From an uncultured Gammaproteobacteria bacterium (GTDB taxonomy: Bacteria; Pseudomonadota; Gammaproteobacteria; Pseudomonadales; Pseudohongiellaceae), in assembly GCA_903862645.1 (NCBI GenBank), contig CAIOZF010000173.1, forward strand, positions 1 through 64,000: DNA of 64,000 nucleotides, read 5' to 3'. A program made the position numbers and the translations under genes. The stretch's first letter is position 1, and each line of letters begins with the position of its first letter. Below the pieces are notes generated by a model, which did no database searches, was not told the DNA's origin, and saw only the letters and a program-made list of their open reading frames with translations. Shown in pieces: positions 44,522 through 54,400 of this stretch.

Positions 44522-47500
44522 CACAAGGCACCAAAGGCACGTCCGCAATCAACACGGCAGGTACACCTGGTTTGCAAAACTCAGCATCTTCACTTCATCG
44601 CGATTCAACTCTGCCATTGGTGTCCGTGCTGTGCCGCAGCATGAACAGGCCCGAACTGCACGAGGCGCTGGTCTCTGTAAACCGCCAGACCTATACCAAT
44701 ATCGAAGTGATTCTGGTGGATGCCAGTGGCAAGGGCCTGAACCAACACAAGAGCGTCACAGCACGCTTTCCAGTCCGCGAGGTCGCAGGCACAGGCCAGC
44801 TGAATCGCCCGGCTGCCGCGAATCTGGCGCTGCAGAGTGCACAGGGCAGTTACTTGATTTTTCTGGACGAAGATGACTGGATTGCCGACGACCATATCCG
44901 CATTCTTGTGGATGCGCTGACACAACATCCCGAGATCGGAGTCGTTTACAGCAGCACGCAAAAAACTACTGCGAGTGGCGAGGCGACGGGTGACACATTT
45001 AAAGTAAATTACGACCCCATCCGGTTGCGCCGTGACAACTTCATTCCGATTCACGCCGCGCTGTTCCGCAGAACGCTGCTCGCCGGCACCACGGATTCTG
45101 CCCCATGCCATTTCGATGCGAGCCTCGATGTTTTCGAGGATTGGGATTTCTGGCTGCAGCTATCAACCAGAACCAGCTTCCTGCATGTGGATGCGCTGAC
45201 GGCGTTCTATCGCCAGGGCGGCGAGTCCAATACCGCTTCCAATGATCCCACGACGCGCTATCGCCAAGGCCACCCTATTGCCGAGGGGCGTGCGAAGGTG
45301 TTCGACAAGTGGCTGCCAGAATGGAAGGGTGCTGAACTCAATCAGTTGCTGGGCAGCCTCGATGAAGGCGTGCTGATCGAGGCGCTGCACAGTGATATCA
45401 AGCGTCTCAATAGCACAGCGCAGGAATCTGACCGGGAGATAACTCGTCTGCACGAGCAGATGCGTGAACTCGACCGGGAGACAACCCGTCTGCACGAACA
45501 GATGCGTGAACTCGATCAGCGCCTGAACACCGAGATTCGCGGCCTGCACCACACCGTTACCAAACTGAATCAGAGCATCATCCGCAAGAGCACAGAGTTG
45601 GAAGAAACCAAGGCACAGATCGAGCATCTCAACGGTTACATTCACATGCTGCAGGGCTCATTGTCCTGGCACGTCACCCGTCCGCTGCGCTGGTTGCGGC
45701 GCAAGATCGAAGGCCTGCGCGCAACCTCTCCAGTCAGTTCAGCGATCAGTAATGCGCCGCGCGCTGCAAACCCGATTCAAGGCAGCCTCGACATTCCCAG
45801 TGCCACTCAGAACGAGTTCCCGGAGCAGGTGACGCTGCAGGGCTGGTGCTGTTCGCCCAATGGCATCGAGAAGATCGAAGCAATGGTTGACGGTCAGGTG
45901 CAGTCCACCTTCGGCACCGGCATCAGCAGACCCGACATAGCAGAGCTCTTTCCGAAACTGCCGGAGTCATTCTCAGCGGGGTTCTATCAGGAGATTGCAC
46001 TGCCGGACCTGCCGGCTGGCGAGCACACGCTGGAGTTGCGTTTCACCGACAAGGCGCAACAGCAGAGCAGCATCACGCGCAAATTCTTTCTCTTCAAGAA
46101 CAGCGATCTGTACAACACATGGTATTGTCGCAACCTACCGGATGACGACGAACTGGCGCAATTGCGCAGCGCTGCTGCAGCGATTACCGCCAACGCACAG
46201 GAGACATTCCATCTGCTCGTCCACAGCACGGGCGACGAGTCGGCAATGCTCGCGACGCTCTCCAGCCTCACAGACCAGACATGGCCCCATTGGACCCTGC
46301 ACTTGACAGGCCCGCAGCTACAGAGTGGAGAAAGTTTCATTGCCCAGCATGGCGGAACTGCCAGGCAGGTCCAGTGGCACGCCTCTTTGCAGGCCGCTCT
46401 GATCTCGTTGCAGAACAGCAGTGGCTGGCTCAGCTTCCTGCAGGCTGGCGAGACTCTCGCACCCCACGCTCTGGCAGAGTTTGTCGAACTCGCACACAGC
46501 GGTGCAGTGGCGCTGCTCTACAGCGACCACGACCTGCTCAGCCCGTCCGGTATGCACCTTGAGCCGACGTTCACTCCCCATTGGTCGCCGGAGCACCTGC
46601 TGTCGAGCAACTACATTGGCGGGGTCTTTGCATTCAGAAGCGTACATCTGCAGCACTGGCAAGAGCTCGATCTCAGCAGCCCGGCGTGGCGTTACGGCGC
46701 GCTGCTGATGATCGCCGACTCCATCGCTCAACAGCACGGCGACGTGCAGCGCAGCGCGAAGATGTTGTGGTCTGGCACTGAAGGCGCCACGACGCCCGCT
46801 CTACTGCAGGCCGAGACCGCCGCTCTGCGCGCGCACCTGTCCCGCACTCAGCCGGATGCGTGTTTGCAGGAAAGAGAACACGGACTGCGTGCAGTGCTAT
46901 GGCCGCTCAGCACTACTCCGAAGGTCTCCATCATCATCCCGACCATGGGCAAGCTCGATCTGATCAAACCCTGCATCGATTCACTGCTAGCGAAGACGGC
47001 CTACAGAAATTTTGAAGTGGTGATGCTCGACAACAGTCGCGGGAAATTCCCGGAAGGCATCCAGTACCTCAAGGACAAGCAGCTGCAGGTCATCGAATGC
47101 AATGAGCCCTTCAACTGGGCGCGTCTGAATAACATCGGCACACGACATGCCACCGGCGATCTTTACCTGTTCCTCAATGACGACATCGAGATCACCGACG
47201 GCGACTGGCTGGAACAGCTGGTACGGCAGGCGGTGCGGCCCGAAGTCGGTGCGGTTGGGGCCCTGCTCTACTATCCGAACGGTGCGCTGCAGCACACCGG
47301 CGTGCTGCTGGTGAATTATGGCGGCGGAGGAATTCATCTGCTGCACAAGCGCATGCCGGGGAACAACATCTACCGTCGCCTGCACGAGACTGTGCGTGAA
47401 GTGTCGGCGAATACTGGCGCCTGCCTCATGCTTAGCCGAGAGAAATTCGACGAGATCAAGGGCTTCGACGAGGAGCTCGCAGTCGTGGGCAACGATGTCG

Positions 47501-48897
47501 ATCTGTGCCTGCGACTTTTGATGCGTGGCTATCGCAATATCTGGACCCCTCTGTGCCATCTGATTCACCATGAGAGCATCAGCCGCAAGGCCAGTGTCCC
47601 GAAAGAAGACGAGAAAGCCATGTGGCAGCGCTGGAGCAAACGCTTCATCGCCGGCGATGATTATTACAACCCCAACCTTTCGGCCGACAAGGGGGACTTC
47701 ACGCTGCAAGTGAACAACCTGCGCGTGCGCAGTGCCCTGACAACACAGGCTGGTGCCGCCGCGCCCGTCAGAGCCGAACGCCTGCTGCCCGGCGTTAATC
47801 TGATCGGCTATACCCGTGCGGAAATGGGCATTGGCGAAGGCGCACGCAGTGATGCCAGAGCCTTGCATGCCGCCAACGAGCCCTTCGGCATCATCTGCTT
47901 CATGTCGGGCAACCCTTCGCGCATGACCGACCTGAGCTGGCAATACAAGGAAATCGACAACGCTCCCTATGACGTGACACTGCTGCACATCAATCCCGAT
48001 CACGCACTGCAGGCGATTACCGAGCTTCCGTCCAGCCACTTCGATGGCCATTACTCGATTGGCTATTGGGCGTGGGAACTGCCCGAGATACCAGCCGATT
48101 GGGAAAATAGCTTCAAGCACTTCGACGAGATCTGGGTGCCTTCAAGCTTCGTGCAGGATGCGGTGGCGATGAAGTCTCCTGTGCCCGTGGTGAGAATTCC
48201 CCATGCCGTTGAAATCAGTGTCGACCAGCAGTTGACCCGCGCCAGTTTCGGCCTTCCGGCAGAACCATTCCTGTTCCTGGTAATGTTTGACACCTTCAGC
48301 AGACAGGAGCGCAAGAATCCCTACGGCGCCATGCAGGCCTTCCGTGACGCCTTCGTGGCAGACGACCTTTCGGTACGCCTGGTGATCAAGGTCAACAACG
48401 CCACTCCGGATGCCTTGCAGGCGATCCGCGACAGGGCTGGCTCACATCAGAATATTCTGCTGCTGGATCAGGTGTACACGCGGGCGCAGGTGAACGCGAT
48501 CATTGCCAACTGCGATTGCTATGTGTCGCTGCATCGCTCCGAAGGATTCGGATTCGGTCCCGCCGAGGCCATGGCACTGGGCAAGGCTGTCATGGCCACC
48601 AACTGGTCCGGCAACATCGATTACATGCGCCCTGATAACTGTGTCGGCATCAACTATCGCCTCGTCACCATTGAGCAAGACTACGGCCCCTACAAGAAGG
48701 GACAGGTGTGGGCGGAACCGGACCTGCAGCAGGCCGCACAGGCCATGCGGCTGCTGGCGGGCGACCGTGAGATGACGCAGCAGCTGGGCAATAGAGGCAA
48801 GGAAACCATCGAAGCTGAATTCTCACCGGCAGCGGTGGGAGCAATGATGCGCAAACGTCTGGCGGCAATTCGTAAGCAGCGTGCCGGAGAGGGCTGA
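44518..48897 (+). CDS. 1459-residue multi-domain glycosyltransferase (GT2-coiled coil-GT2-GT4)
   Basis: Order of domains by approximate residue: GT2 (37-290; LVSVLCRSMNRPELHEALVS, metal-binding LDEDDWI); coiled coil with a tandem 14-residue repeat LHEQMREL (300-385); a beta-rich module (430-530; LQGWCCSPNGIEKIEAMVDG); a GT2-like module apparently lacking key acidic motifs (555-790); a complete GT2 (800-1060; KVSIIIPTMGKLDLI, LFLNDDIEI); and a GT4 (1088-1459; RSEGFGFGPAEAMALGKAV). No transmembrane helix is seen. Such proteins build O-antigen or capsule-like chains, with each domain adding a sugar. The ATG at 44518 overlaps the PIG-L stop. The longer frame from 44338 is a shadow of that gene. 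Confidence 0.85.
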   Translation: MTQGTKGTSAINTAGTPGLQNSASSLHRDSTLPLVSVLCRSMNRPELHEALVSVNRQTYTNIEVILVDASGKGLNQHKSVTARFPVREVAGTGQLNRPAAANLALQSAQGSYLIFLDEDDWIADDHIRILVDALTQHPEIGVVYSSTQKTTASGEATGDTFKVNYDPIRLRRDNFIPIHAALFRRTLLAGTTDSAPCHFDASLDVFEDWDFWLQLSTRTSFLHVDALTAFYRQGGESNTASNDPTTRYRQGHPIAEGRAKVFDKWLPEWKGAELNQLLGSLDEGVLIEALHSDIKRLNSTAQESDREITRLHEQMRELDRETTRLHEQMRELDQRLNTEIRGLHHTVTKLNQSIIRKSTELEETKAQIEHLNGYIHMLQGSLSWHVTRPLRWLRRKIEGLRATSPVSSAISNAPRAANPIQGSLDIPSATQNEFPEQVTLQGWCCSPNGIEKIEAMVDGQVQSTFGTGISRPDIAELFPKLPESFSAGFYQEIALPDLPAGEHTLELRFTDKAQQQSSITRKFFLFKNSDLYNTWYCRNLPDDDELAQLRSAAAAITANAQETFHLLVHSTGDESAMLATLSSLTDQTWPHWTLHLTGPQLQSGESFIAQHGGTARQVQWHASLQAALISLQNSSGWLSFLQAGETLAPHALAEFVELAHSGAVALLYSDHDLLSPSGMHLEPTFTPHWSPEHLLSSNYIGGVFAFRSVHLQHWQELDLSSPAWRYGALLMIADSIAQQHGDVQRSAKMLWSGTEGATTPALLQAETAALRAHLSRTQPDACLQEREHGLRAVLWPLSTTPKVSIIIPTMGKLDLIKPCIDSLLAKTAYRNFEVVMLDNSRGKFPEGIQYLKDKQLQVIECNEPFNWARLNNIGTRHATGDLYLFLNDDIEITDGDWLEQLVRQAVRPEVGAVGALLYYPNGALQHTGVLLVNYGGGGIHLLHKRMPGNNIYRRLHETVREVSANTGACLMLSREKFDEIKGFDEELAVVGNDVDLCLRLLMRGYRNIWTPLCHLIHHESISRKASVPKEDEKAMWQRWSKRFIAGDDYYNPNLSADKGDFTLQVNNLRVRSALTTQAGAAAPVRAERLLPGVNLIGYTRAEMGIGEGARSDARALHAANEPFGIICFMSGNPSRMTDLSWQYKEIDNAPYDVTLLHINPDHALQAITELPSSHFDGHYSIGYWAWELPEIPADWENSFKHFDEIWVPSSFVQDAVAMKSPVPVVRIPHAVEISVDQQLTRASFGLPAEPFLFLVMFDTFSRQERKNPYGAMQAFRDAFVADDLSVRLVIKVNNATPDALQAIRDRAGSHQNILLLDQVYTRAQVNAIIANCDCYVSLHRSEGFGFGPAEAMALGKAVMATNWSGNIDYMRPDNCVGINYRLVTIEQDYGPYKKGQVWAEPDLQQAAQAMRLLAGDREMTQQLGNRGKETIEAEFSPAAVGAMMRKRLAAIRKQRAGEG
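45430..45513 (+). repeat. tandem 42-bp repeat inside the glycosyltransferase
   Basis: Two copies (45430-45471 and 45472-45513) differ at 3 of 42 bases, all giving DRExTRLHEQMREL. They lie in the coiled-coil region. Being a multiple of 14 codons, copy-number change would lengthen the coil without breaking the frame. Confidence 0.85.
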
Positions 48898-48903
48898 TGC
48901 ACG

Positions 48904-49875
48904 TCATTGGCTGACGTGCAGGTATTTCAGCACCAACTTCTGCACAAAATTACTGCGGCTGGCCAGTCTGCGGGCGACCTGCAGCAAACACCACTGCTCG
49001 CGACTCAGACGCTGCGAATAGCTGTCCAGGAAGGCTTGTACCTGTATTCCGAGTCCGGTTAGAAGCTCCCGGTGACGAACCTCCAGCAGCCTGCTCAACA
49101 GGCTGCCCCGACGATCCTTCTGATAGGCCTTCGCACCGATCGCATTGCGGCCGTGCTGTCGATATTCCACCAGGGCCTCATCGATATAGCCAATATGCCC
49201 AAATGCACTCACCACCAGCGCCAGCCACCAGTCATGCATCACCGCCGCGGAGGGAACAGGGCTCGCCAGCAACGCCAATTCTTCGTTCAGCAACGCAGTG
49301 CAACCAGTGACCGTATTGCTCACGATTATTCGCCCGAGTGTATTTCGCAGCGGCTCCAACCCCTGATACGCAATGAACGATGGCGCGATCTGCTGGCGCT
49401 GTTCATCCACCACCTTCAGGTCGCTGTGTACCAGCAGGGGTGTACGGGGATATTGCTGCTCCAGCGCCTGCATACGCTGCATTGAGACGGCGATTTTGTG
49501 CGGCACCCAGACATCGTCCTGATCGCAGAACATCAGCCACGCACGCTCCAGGCCCAGCTCCTTTTGGTGCTGCAATGCGTAATTCATCAGATAAGAGAAG
49601 CTGCCACTGGCGCCGAAATTTCTGCCGTCGTCGGCCAGCACACGAATGTGATGCGGATGCGCGGCGGCGTACTTGGAGAGCAGCACTGGCGTGCCATCGG
49701 TAGAACCGTCGTCGCGGATCACGATGATGATGTTGGGGTACGTCTGTGCAAGCAGCGAATCCAGTTGCTCAGCGAGAAATTTCTCGCCATTCCAGGTCGG
49801 CAGCAGAATGGCGATGCGGGGCTGTGTGGCAGGACTTGCCGTCGATGTTGTCTCGTAGGTGTTCGTTGAGCTCAT
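48904..49875 (-). CDS. GT2 family glycosyltransferase (rhamnosyltransferase-like)
   Basis: A 323-residue GT-A enzyme. RIAILLPTWNGEKFLAEQLDSLL, VIRDDGSTDGTPVLL, and the DxD-like CDQDDVWVPHKI lie in order. VMHDWWLALVVSAFG near residue 225 and EYRQHGRNAIGA are typical of family 2 rhamnosyltransferases of O-antigen loci. It starts at 49875, overlapping the stop of the upstream GT2 gene by 4 bases. The frame's earlier Met (49956) is within that gene. It converges with the giant glycosyltransferase gene (gap of 6 bases). Confidence 0.85.
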   Translation of the reverse strand: MSSTNTYETTSTASPATQPRIAILLPTWNGEKFLAEQLDSLLAQTYPNIIIVIRDDGSTDGTPVLLSKYAAAHPHHIRVLADDGRNFGASGSFSYLMNYALQHQKELGLERAWLMFCDQDDVWVPHKIAVSMQRMQALEQQYPRTPLLVHSDLKVVDEQRQQIAPSFIAYQGLEPLRNTLGRIIVSNTVTGCTALLNEELALLASPVPSAAVMHDWWLALVVSAFGHIGYIDEALVEYRQHGRNAIGAKAYQKDRRGSLLSRLLEVRHRELLTGLGIQVQAFLDSYSQRLSREQWCLLQVARRLASRSNFVQKLVLKYLHVSQ

Positions 49876-50807
49876 TCCAGCCCTCCCGCATCGGCAAAGC
49901 CCTTGCGGATGTTCTGCCAGTAGGCCGCGCGCTGCACGGAAAACAGCAACAGCCACGCGGCCTTCAAGGCAAAGCGCGGCACATCGCGCAGCTTCCAGCC
50001 CAACGGCGCATAGGGCTGACGATACAAGTGCAGTCGATTGCGGGTGGAATAGTAGGCGCGCAGCGGGCTGTGGCTGACGATAAGGCCGGAGCGCACCAGA
50101 GGATTGTTGTCAGGCAAACCGATGCTGTGCAGCAGGCGCGTGTGATCGCTGCCCAACAGCACAAAGCCACCAGCCCTGGCGCGGAAGCACCACTCCAGAT
50201 CGACATTGTCGATGAAATAGCTGTCCTTCATCAGGCCGATGGCATCCAGATGCTGCAGCGCGAGCAGGCATCCAGAGGAAATTAGGAAATCCGCGCGGTA
50301 CAGTTTGTCGCTGCCCGGCAGCGCCACGTCGGAGCGTCGGAGTATGCGATTGAAGAGCTTGAAGGGCGTACGCCTGCCGGTGTCGGGATTTTCGATGCGC
50401 GGCCCGATGGCGGCAACTCGCGGGCCGCACAAGGCGACGGCGTCTGCGTATGCAAGCTGCATCGCAGCGAAAAAGCCATCTGGCACCTGACTATCCTGAT
50501 CGAAGAGCACAACGAAATCATAGCCGGCGGACTGGATCTCGCGCAGTCCGACGTTCATGGCGCTGGCCAGCCCGACGTTGCCGTCCAGACGACGCACACC
50601 GAGACAGCGCGGCGTGTTATTCGCTATAGACACGAAGGACTCCGGATTGGCGGAAGCGTTGTCGACGATCAGAAAATCGGTTTGCGCGGCCAGCTGGCCG
50701 ACCAAAGCGAGCAGCACAGTGGTATCTGGATTGTAAGTGACGATGATGGCGCAGGTGCTGCTGGCCCTGTCGTCGTGCTGGTTCTGCTGGCTCATATGTG
50801 TGTGCAT
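49872..50807 (-). CDS. GT2 family glycosyltransferase (WbbL/rhamnosyltransferase-like)
   Basis: A 311-residue enzyme with CAIIVTYNPDTTVLLALVGQL, LIVDNASANPESF, NVGLASAMNVGL and the metal-binding FDQDSQVPDGFF. The acceptor region has LISSGCLLALQHLDAIG and DNVDLEWCFRARAGGF. It resembles rhamnosyltransferases of O-antigen assembly. The start at 50807 or the Met at 50795 are both possible. It is coupled to the next GT2 gene by an ATGA overlap. Confidence 0.85.
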   Translation of the reverse strand: MHTHMSQQNQHDDRASSTCAIIVTYNPDTTVLLALVGQLAAQTDFLIVDNASANPESFVSIANNTPRCLGVRRLDGNVGLASAMNVGLREIQSAGYDFVVLFDQDSQVPDGFFAAMQLAYADAVALCGPRVAAIGPRIENPDTGRRTPFKLFNRILRRSDVALPGSDKLYRADFLISSGCLLALQHLDAIGLMKDSYFIDNVDLEWCFRARAGGFVLLGSDHTRLLHSIGLPDNNPLVRSGLIVSHSPLRAYYSTRNRLHLYRQPYAPLGWKLRDVPRFALKAAWLLLFSVQRAAYWQNIRKGFADAGGLE

Positions 50808-50866
50808 GCTTGTCGAACCTGCCGCGCTTGTGGGTCTAGCTGTCGGGACTATTCAGCTGTGATCAC

Positions 50867-51376
50867 TCAGGAATGCTTCGGCACATCGACGCCGACGCCC
50901 GGACGCTCAGGGTAGCGCAGGCGTTGCAGCAGAAAGTACAGGATCGAGGCAATGCCGACCACCAGCCCGGTGACCACACCCGCATCCACAATGCCGCGCC
51001 ATGGCTGTGGCAGCAATCGCACCAGCAGGACGAAGCAGATGATCATGCCGGTGAGTCCGAAGGACAGCAGCTTGCGCTTGCGAGTGGCGTAGATGTACCC
51101 CATGCAGAACACGGGGGCCAGCATAATATGCAGCGGACGCGGATTGGCCTGCAGGTAGGAGGCACGGGCCACGACGCGGGGGGCAAAAGCGAGATGAAAT
51201 CCCTTGTAGCCTTCGGCATAGGCCATATAGAGGACGCTCACGGCGAGTGCAAACCAGTGAAGCGGCTGCAGTTCCAGCGCGAACAACTCCAGTGCCATCG
51301 GCCCCAGGCGCACCACGGCGAACAGCAGAAGCAATACTATCCCGCCAATACCCCAGACCAAGCCTAATGTTTTCAA
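50867..51376 (-). CDS. integral membrane protein of unknown function
   Basis: A 169-residue protein with four or five hydrophobic helices (residues ~5-24, 40-55, 85-98, 105-125, 135-155) and a basic loop AFAPRVVARASYLQANPRP. The tail RYPERPGVGVDVPKHS is polar. I do not recognise the family. Position on the same strand just upstream of the two GT2 genes suggests envelope or glycan involvement, but this is only context. Confidence 0.6.
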   Translation of the reverse strand: MKTLGLVWGIGGIVLLLLFAVVRLGPMALELFALELQPLHWFALAVSVLYMAYAEGYKGFHLAFAPRVVARASYLQANPRPLHIMLAPVFCMGYIYATRKRKLLSFGLTGMIICFVLLVRLLPQPWRGIVDAGVVTGLVVGIASILYFLLQRLRYPERPGVGVDVPKHS

Positions 51377-51412
51377 AACGTTGTCTGCCAGTGTCGAAAA
51401 ACGAAGGCCGCA

Positions 51413-54400
51413 TTATACCGGCTTCGGTGCAATATCCCAACGCGGCAGTAGCAACCGGAAGCAGCTGCCAACCCCAGCCGTCGATTCAACCTCGACACGC
51501 CCGCCCAAAGCAGTGACGACGCTGTTGACCATGGCCAGTCCTATACCGTGACCGGCGTCCTGCGTCGCCCTTTTGCGCGTGCTGAAACCCGGCAGCAGCA
51601 CCCACTGCAGGCGCTGTTGGGATTCGACGCTCACCTCCAGCGCCATGCCGAGCTGGCTCGCACGCTCGGTCAGCGACCGGCTGTCGATGCCGGCGCCGTC
51701 GTCGCGCAGCTCCAGCACCAGATTGGCGTCCCGTTCCTGCATATCCAGCGTCACAAAACCGCCGTCAGGCTTGCCGCGGGCACGCCGCAGGCTGATGGGC
51801 TCGATGCCATGATCGATGGCGTTGCGCAGCAGATGCTCCAGCGGCGCAATCAGCTGCTCCAGCATCAGACGATCCACGCGCAGGGCATCGTTACGCACCT
51901 GAAAGCGCAGCTGGCGGTCGAGCTGATTGCTGTGCCGCCCGGCCAGCCGCTGCAACCGGGGAGTCACGCGGGCGAAGCTCACCAGTCTGGAACCGGCGAC
52001 CTCCTCATCGAGTTGCACGATGCAGCGCTCCTGCTCGATGAGCAGATCCACCAAAAGGCTGAGTCGCGCGGCGTCCTGTTCGTGCCGACAGGACTGCAAC
52101 ACGTCCAGCGCGGCCCGAACCTGGGTGCGGGCACTGCCCGCCAGCGCAGTAATGCGCTGCAGTGCCAAAGCCGGGATGGGAACGCTGTGCTCCGGTGCGG
52201 CGAGGAACACCGAACCGCACGGCGCCGGTGGCCGAGTGTTCGAAGCCTGCTCGTGCGTAGCCGGATCATCCAATGACGGTCCGGTCGCCGACAGCTCGTC
52301 CAGTGCCACGCGCAGTTCACTGATCAAAGCCCCGAGGCTGGCCAACTCATTGACCAACGGCTTGCCATGCGCATTTCTCCTCTCAACAGCATCGTCATCG
52401 ACATTGTGACAGTCGTACTGCACAGCCGAACTGCACTCCGCCACGGCGGTGGGTCGAGAGAGAGCAAAGGGTTTGCCCGCCAGCAGGACGCTCTCGCTAC
52501 GATGACAGAGAGAAGCGATTCGCTCACAACCAAACAGCCGCGCACTGCCCTTCAGGGTGTGCAGGGCATGCAGCAGCTCATCTGGAACCGCTGCGGTCAA
52601 GCTGGCAGACAAGCCACTGAGATGCGCATCGATACGCTCCACCAACGCCTCGGCCTCGCGGCGAAAGACGCGGAAACTCTCGGAGTCGAACTCAAATGCA
52701 GTGCTTGTATGAGGCCACGGGCCGGGCAGCCGATCATGCGAAACAAGCTGTGGAGCCGCCTGCAGCTGGTCCAGACATTGGTAGAGGCTGGCAATCGCCT
52801 CGCGCGGGTTGCTTACCTCCCGACGCGCCGCCGCCTGATTCAAGCCGCGCCGCAGTTGCCGATGCGCGTCTGCCAACCGCGTCAGGAGAGTTGCTTCCGG
52901 GCACGCCGTAGTCGATTCCGCCAGTGCCTGATGCACCTCTGCCAGCACGGCGCTCAGACGCGCAACGCGGTAAACCTGCAGCGCGCGTGCCCCGGTTGCA
53001 AGCATCCGCAATTCCACAATCAGCACTCGATTCAACCCCGCGAACCAGCCCGGATCATTTGCACACGCCTCCAGTCGCTCCGCCGCCGGCAACAGTTCGC
53101 GAATGTTCTGGGCGAGATAGACGGGTAATTGCGCGATGGCGATGCAGGCTCTCTGCGCGAGGCCGTCGTCACAGGCGCGTTCAACGCTCACGTCGACATC
53201 GTCACTGCGGGGAAGCGCCTGCCAGCGCGCGACACACGCACTGATGCTGATCTGGAGACTGGCGAGTGCTTTCTGCGGGAGGTTGGTGGAGGCAGACAAG
53301 GCATCCTTTGCCGGCTCCGACCCAAACGCCATTTGGGGAGACGGTCCGTGCTGTTCTTGCGCACCCGGTGGTGGACCAACCTGGGAATGCAGAAGCTCAT
53401 GCAGCTGGCGCAGCACTGCCAGTTCATCGGCGCCAACGCTCACCTGCCGTTCCAGCAAGGTGGTCAGCAGCTGCCGCAGACTTTCCAGCACCTCGTAGAG
53501 TTCCAGTTCCCCGATCAACAAGGCGTTGAGGGCCTGCCTGCACACGACCGTGCAAAACAGGTCGGCCGGGAAATCACTCTCTTCCGACCCGCCCTGCTGC
53601 TGGCATCGCTGGAGGTTCTGCGACATGAGGTTCAATTCAGCCGCCAGCTCCGCCCCGACGAGGTTCAGCCATTCGGGTTCCGGCGGATATTCGGTTGCCA
53701 GTCGACGTCGCCAGGAGGATCTTTGCAGTCGCTGCAGATGCCGGCTGTCTCGCACCAGTGCGTGCTTCTGCTGCGTCAGCAGTTTCCTCCACGCCGGGGT
53801 AGTCCAGAGGCTGTCGCCAGGGCATAGATTGCCCGCTTCGGCATCGAGCGCACGCAGCAAGAGCAGCTGGACATGCAGCACCAGTCGACGACCACGCGCC
53901 GCCAACCCCTGCGGTATGCCGCCGTCCAGACTCGTCGCTACTCGCTGCCAGCACCACAGGTGCTGAAGCAAATGCTCGCACTCGGTCAGCAGTGCTGACA
54001 CATCAGACCGAGGCAGCAAGCCGTCTCGGGCATTCGTGACCAGCTGCAGGGGACGATACAGCGCCAGCAGGGCGCATCCGACATCCTCAGGAACTGCTCC
54101 CTGGGAAATCGGTGCTGCTGCCAGGGGCCCCAACAGTTCGCTTAGTCTGCGGTGCGCAAGCTCGTACCAACGTTGCCGGGCGTCATGCAGCAGGCATTCC
54201 GTGGCGACCGGCACCGACCTCTTGCGCCGACCGAGCACGGCTTCGGGCACACTGATTCGGGCAGGCGCCTGAGTCGCAAGGAGGAAGCCAATCTGCAGAT
54301 CAAGCCGCAACAGAAGCCCCGCAATACGACCCGCATCACGCGGCTCCTCGGCGCCTGGCGATCCGAACCAGGTTGGACCCAGCACCTGCAGCACAGAATC

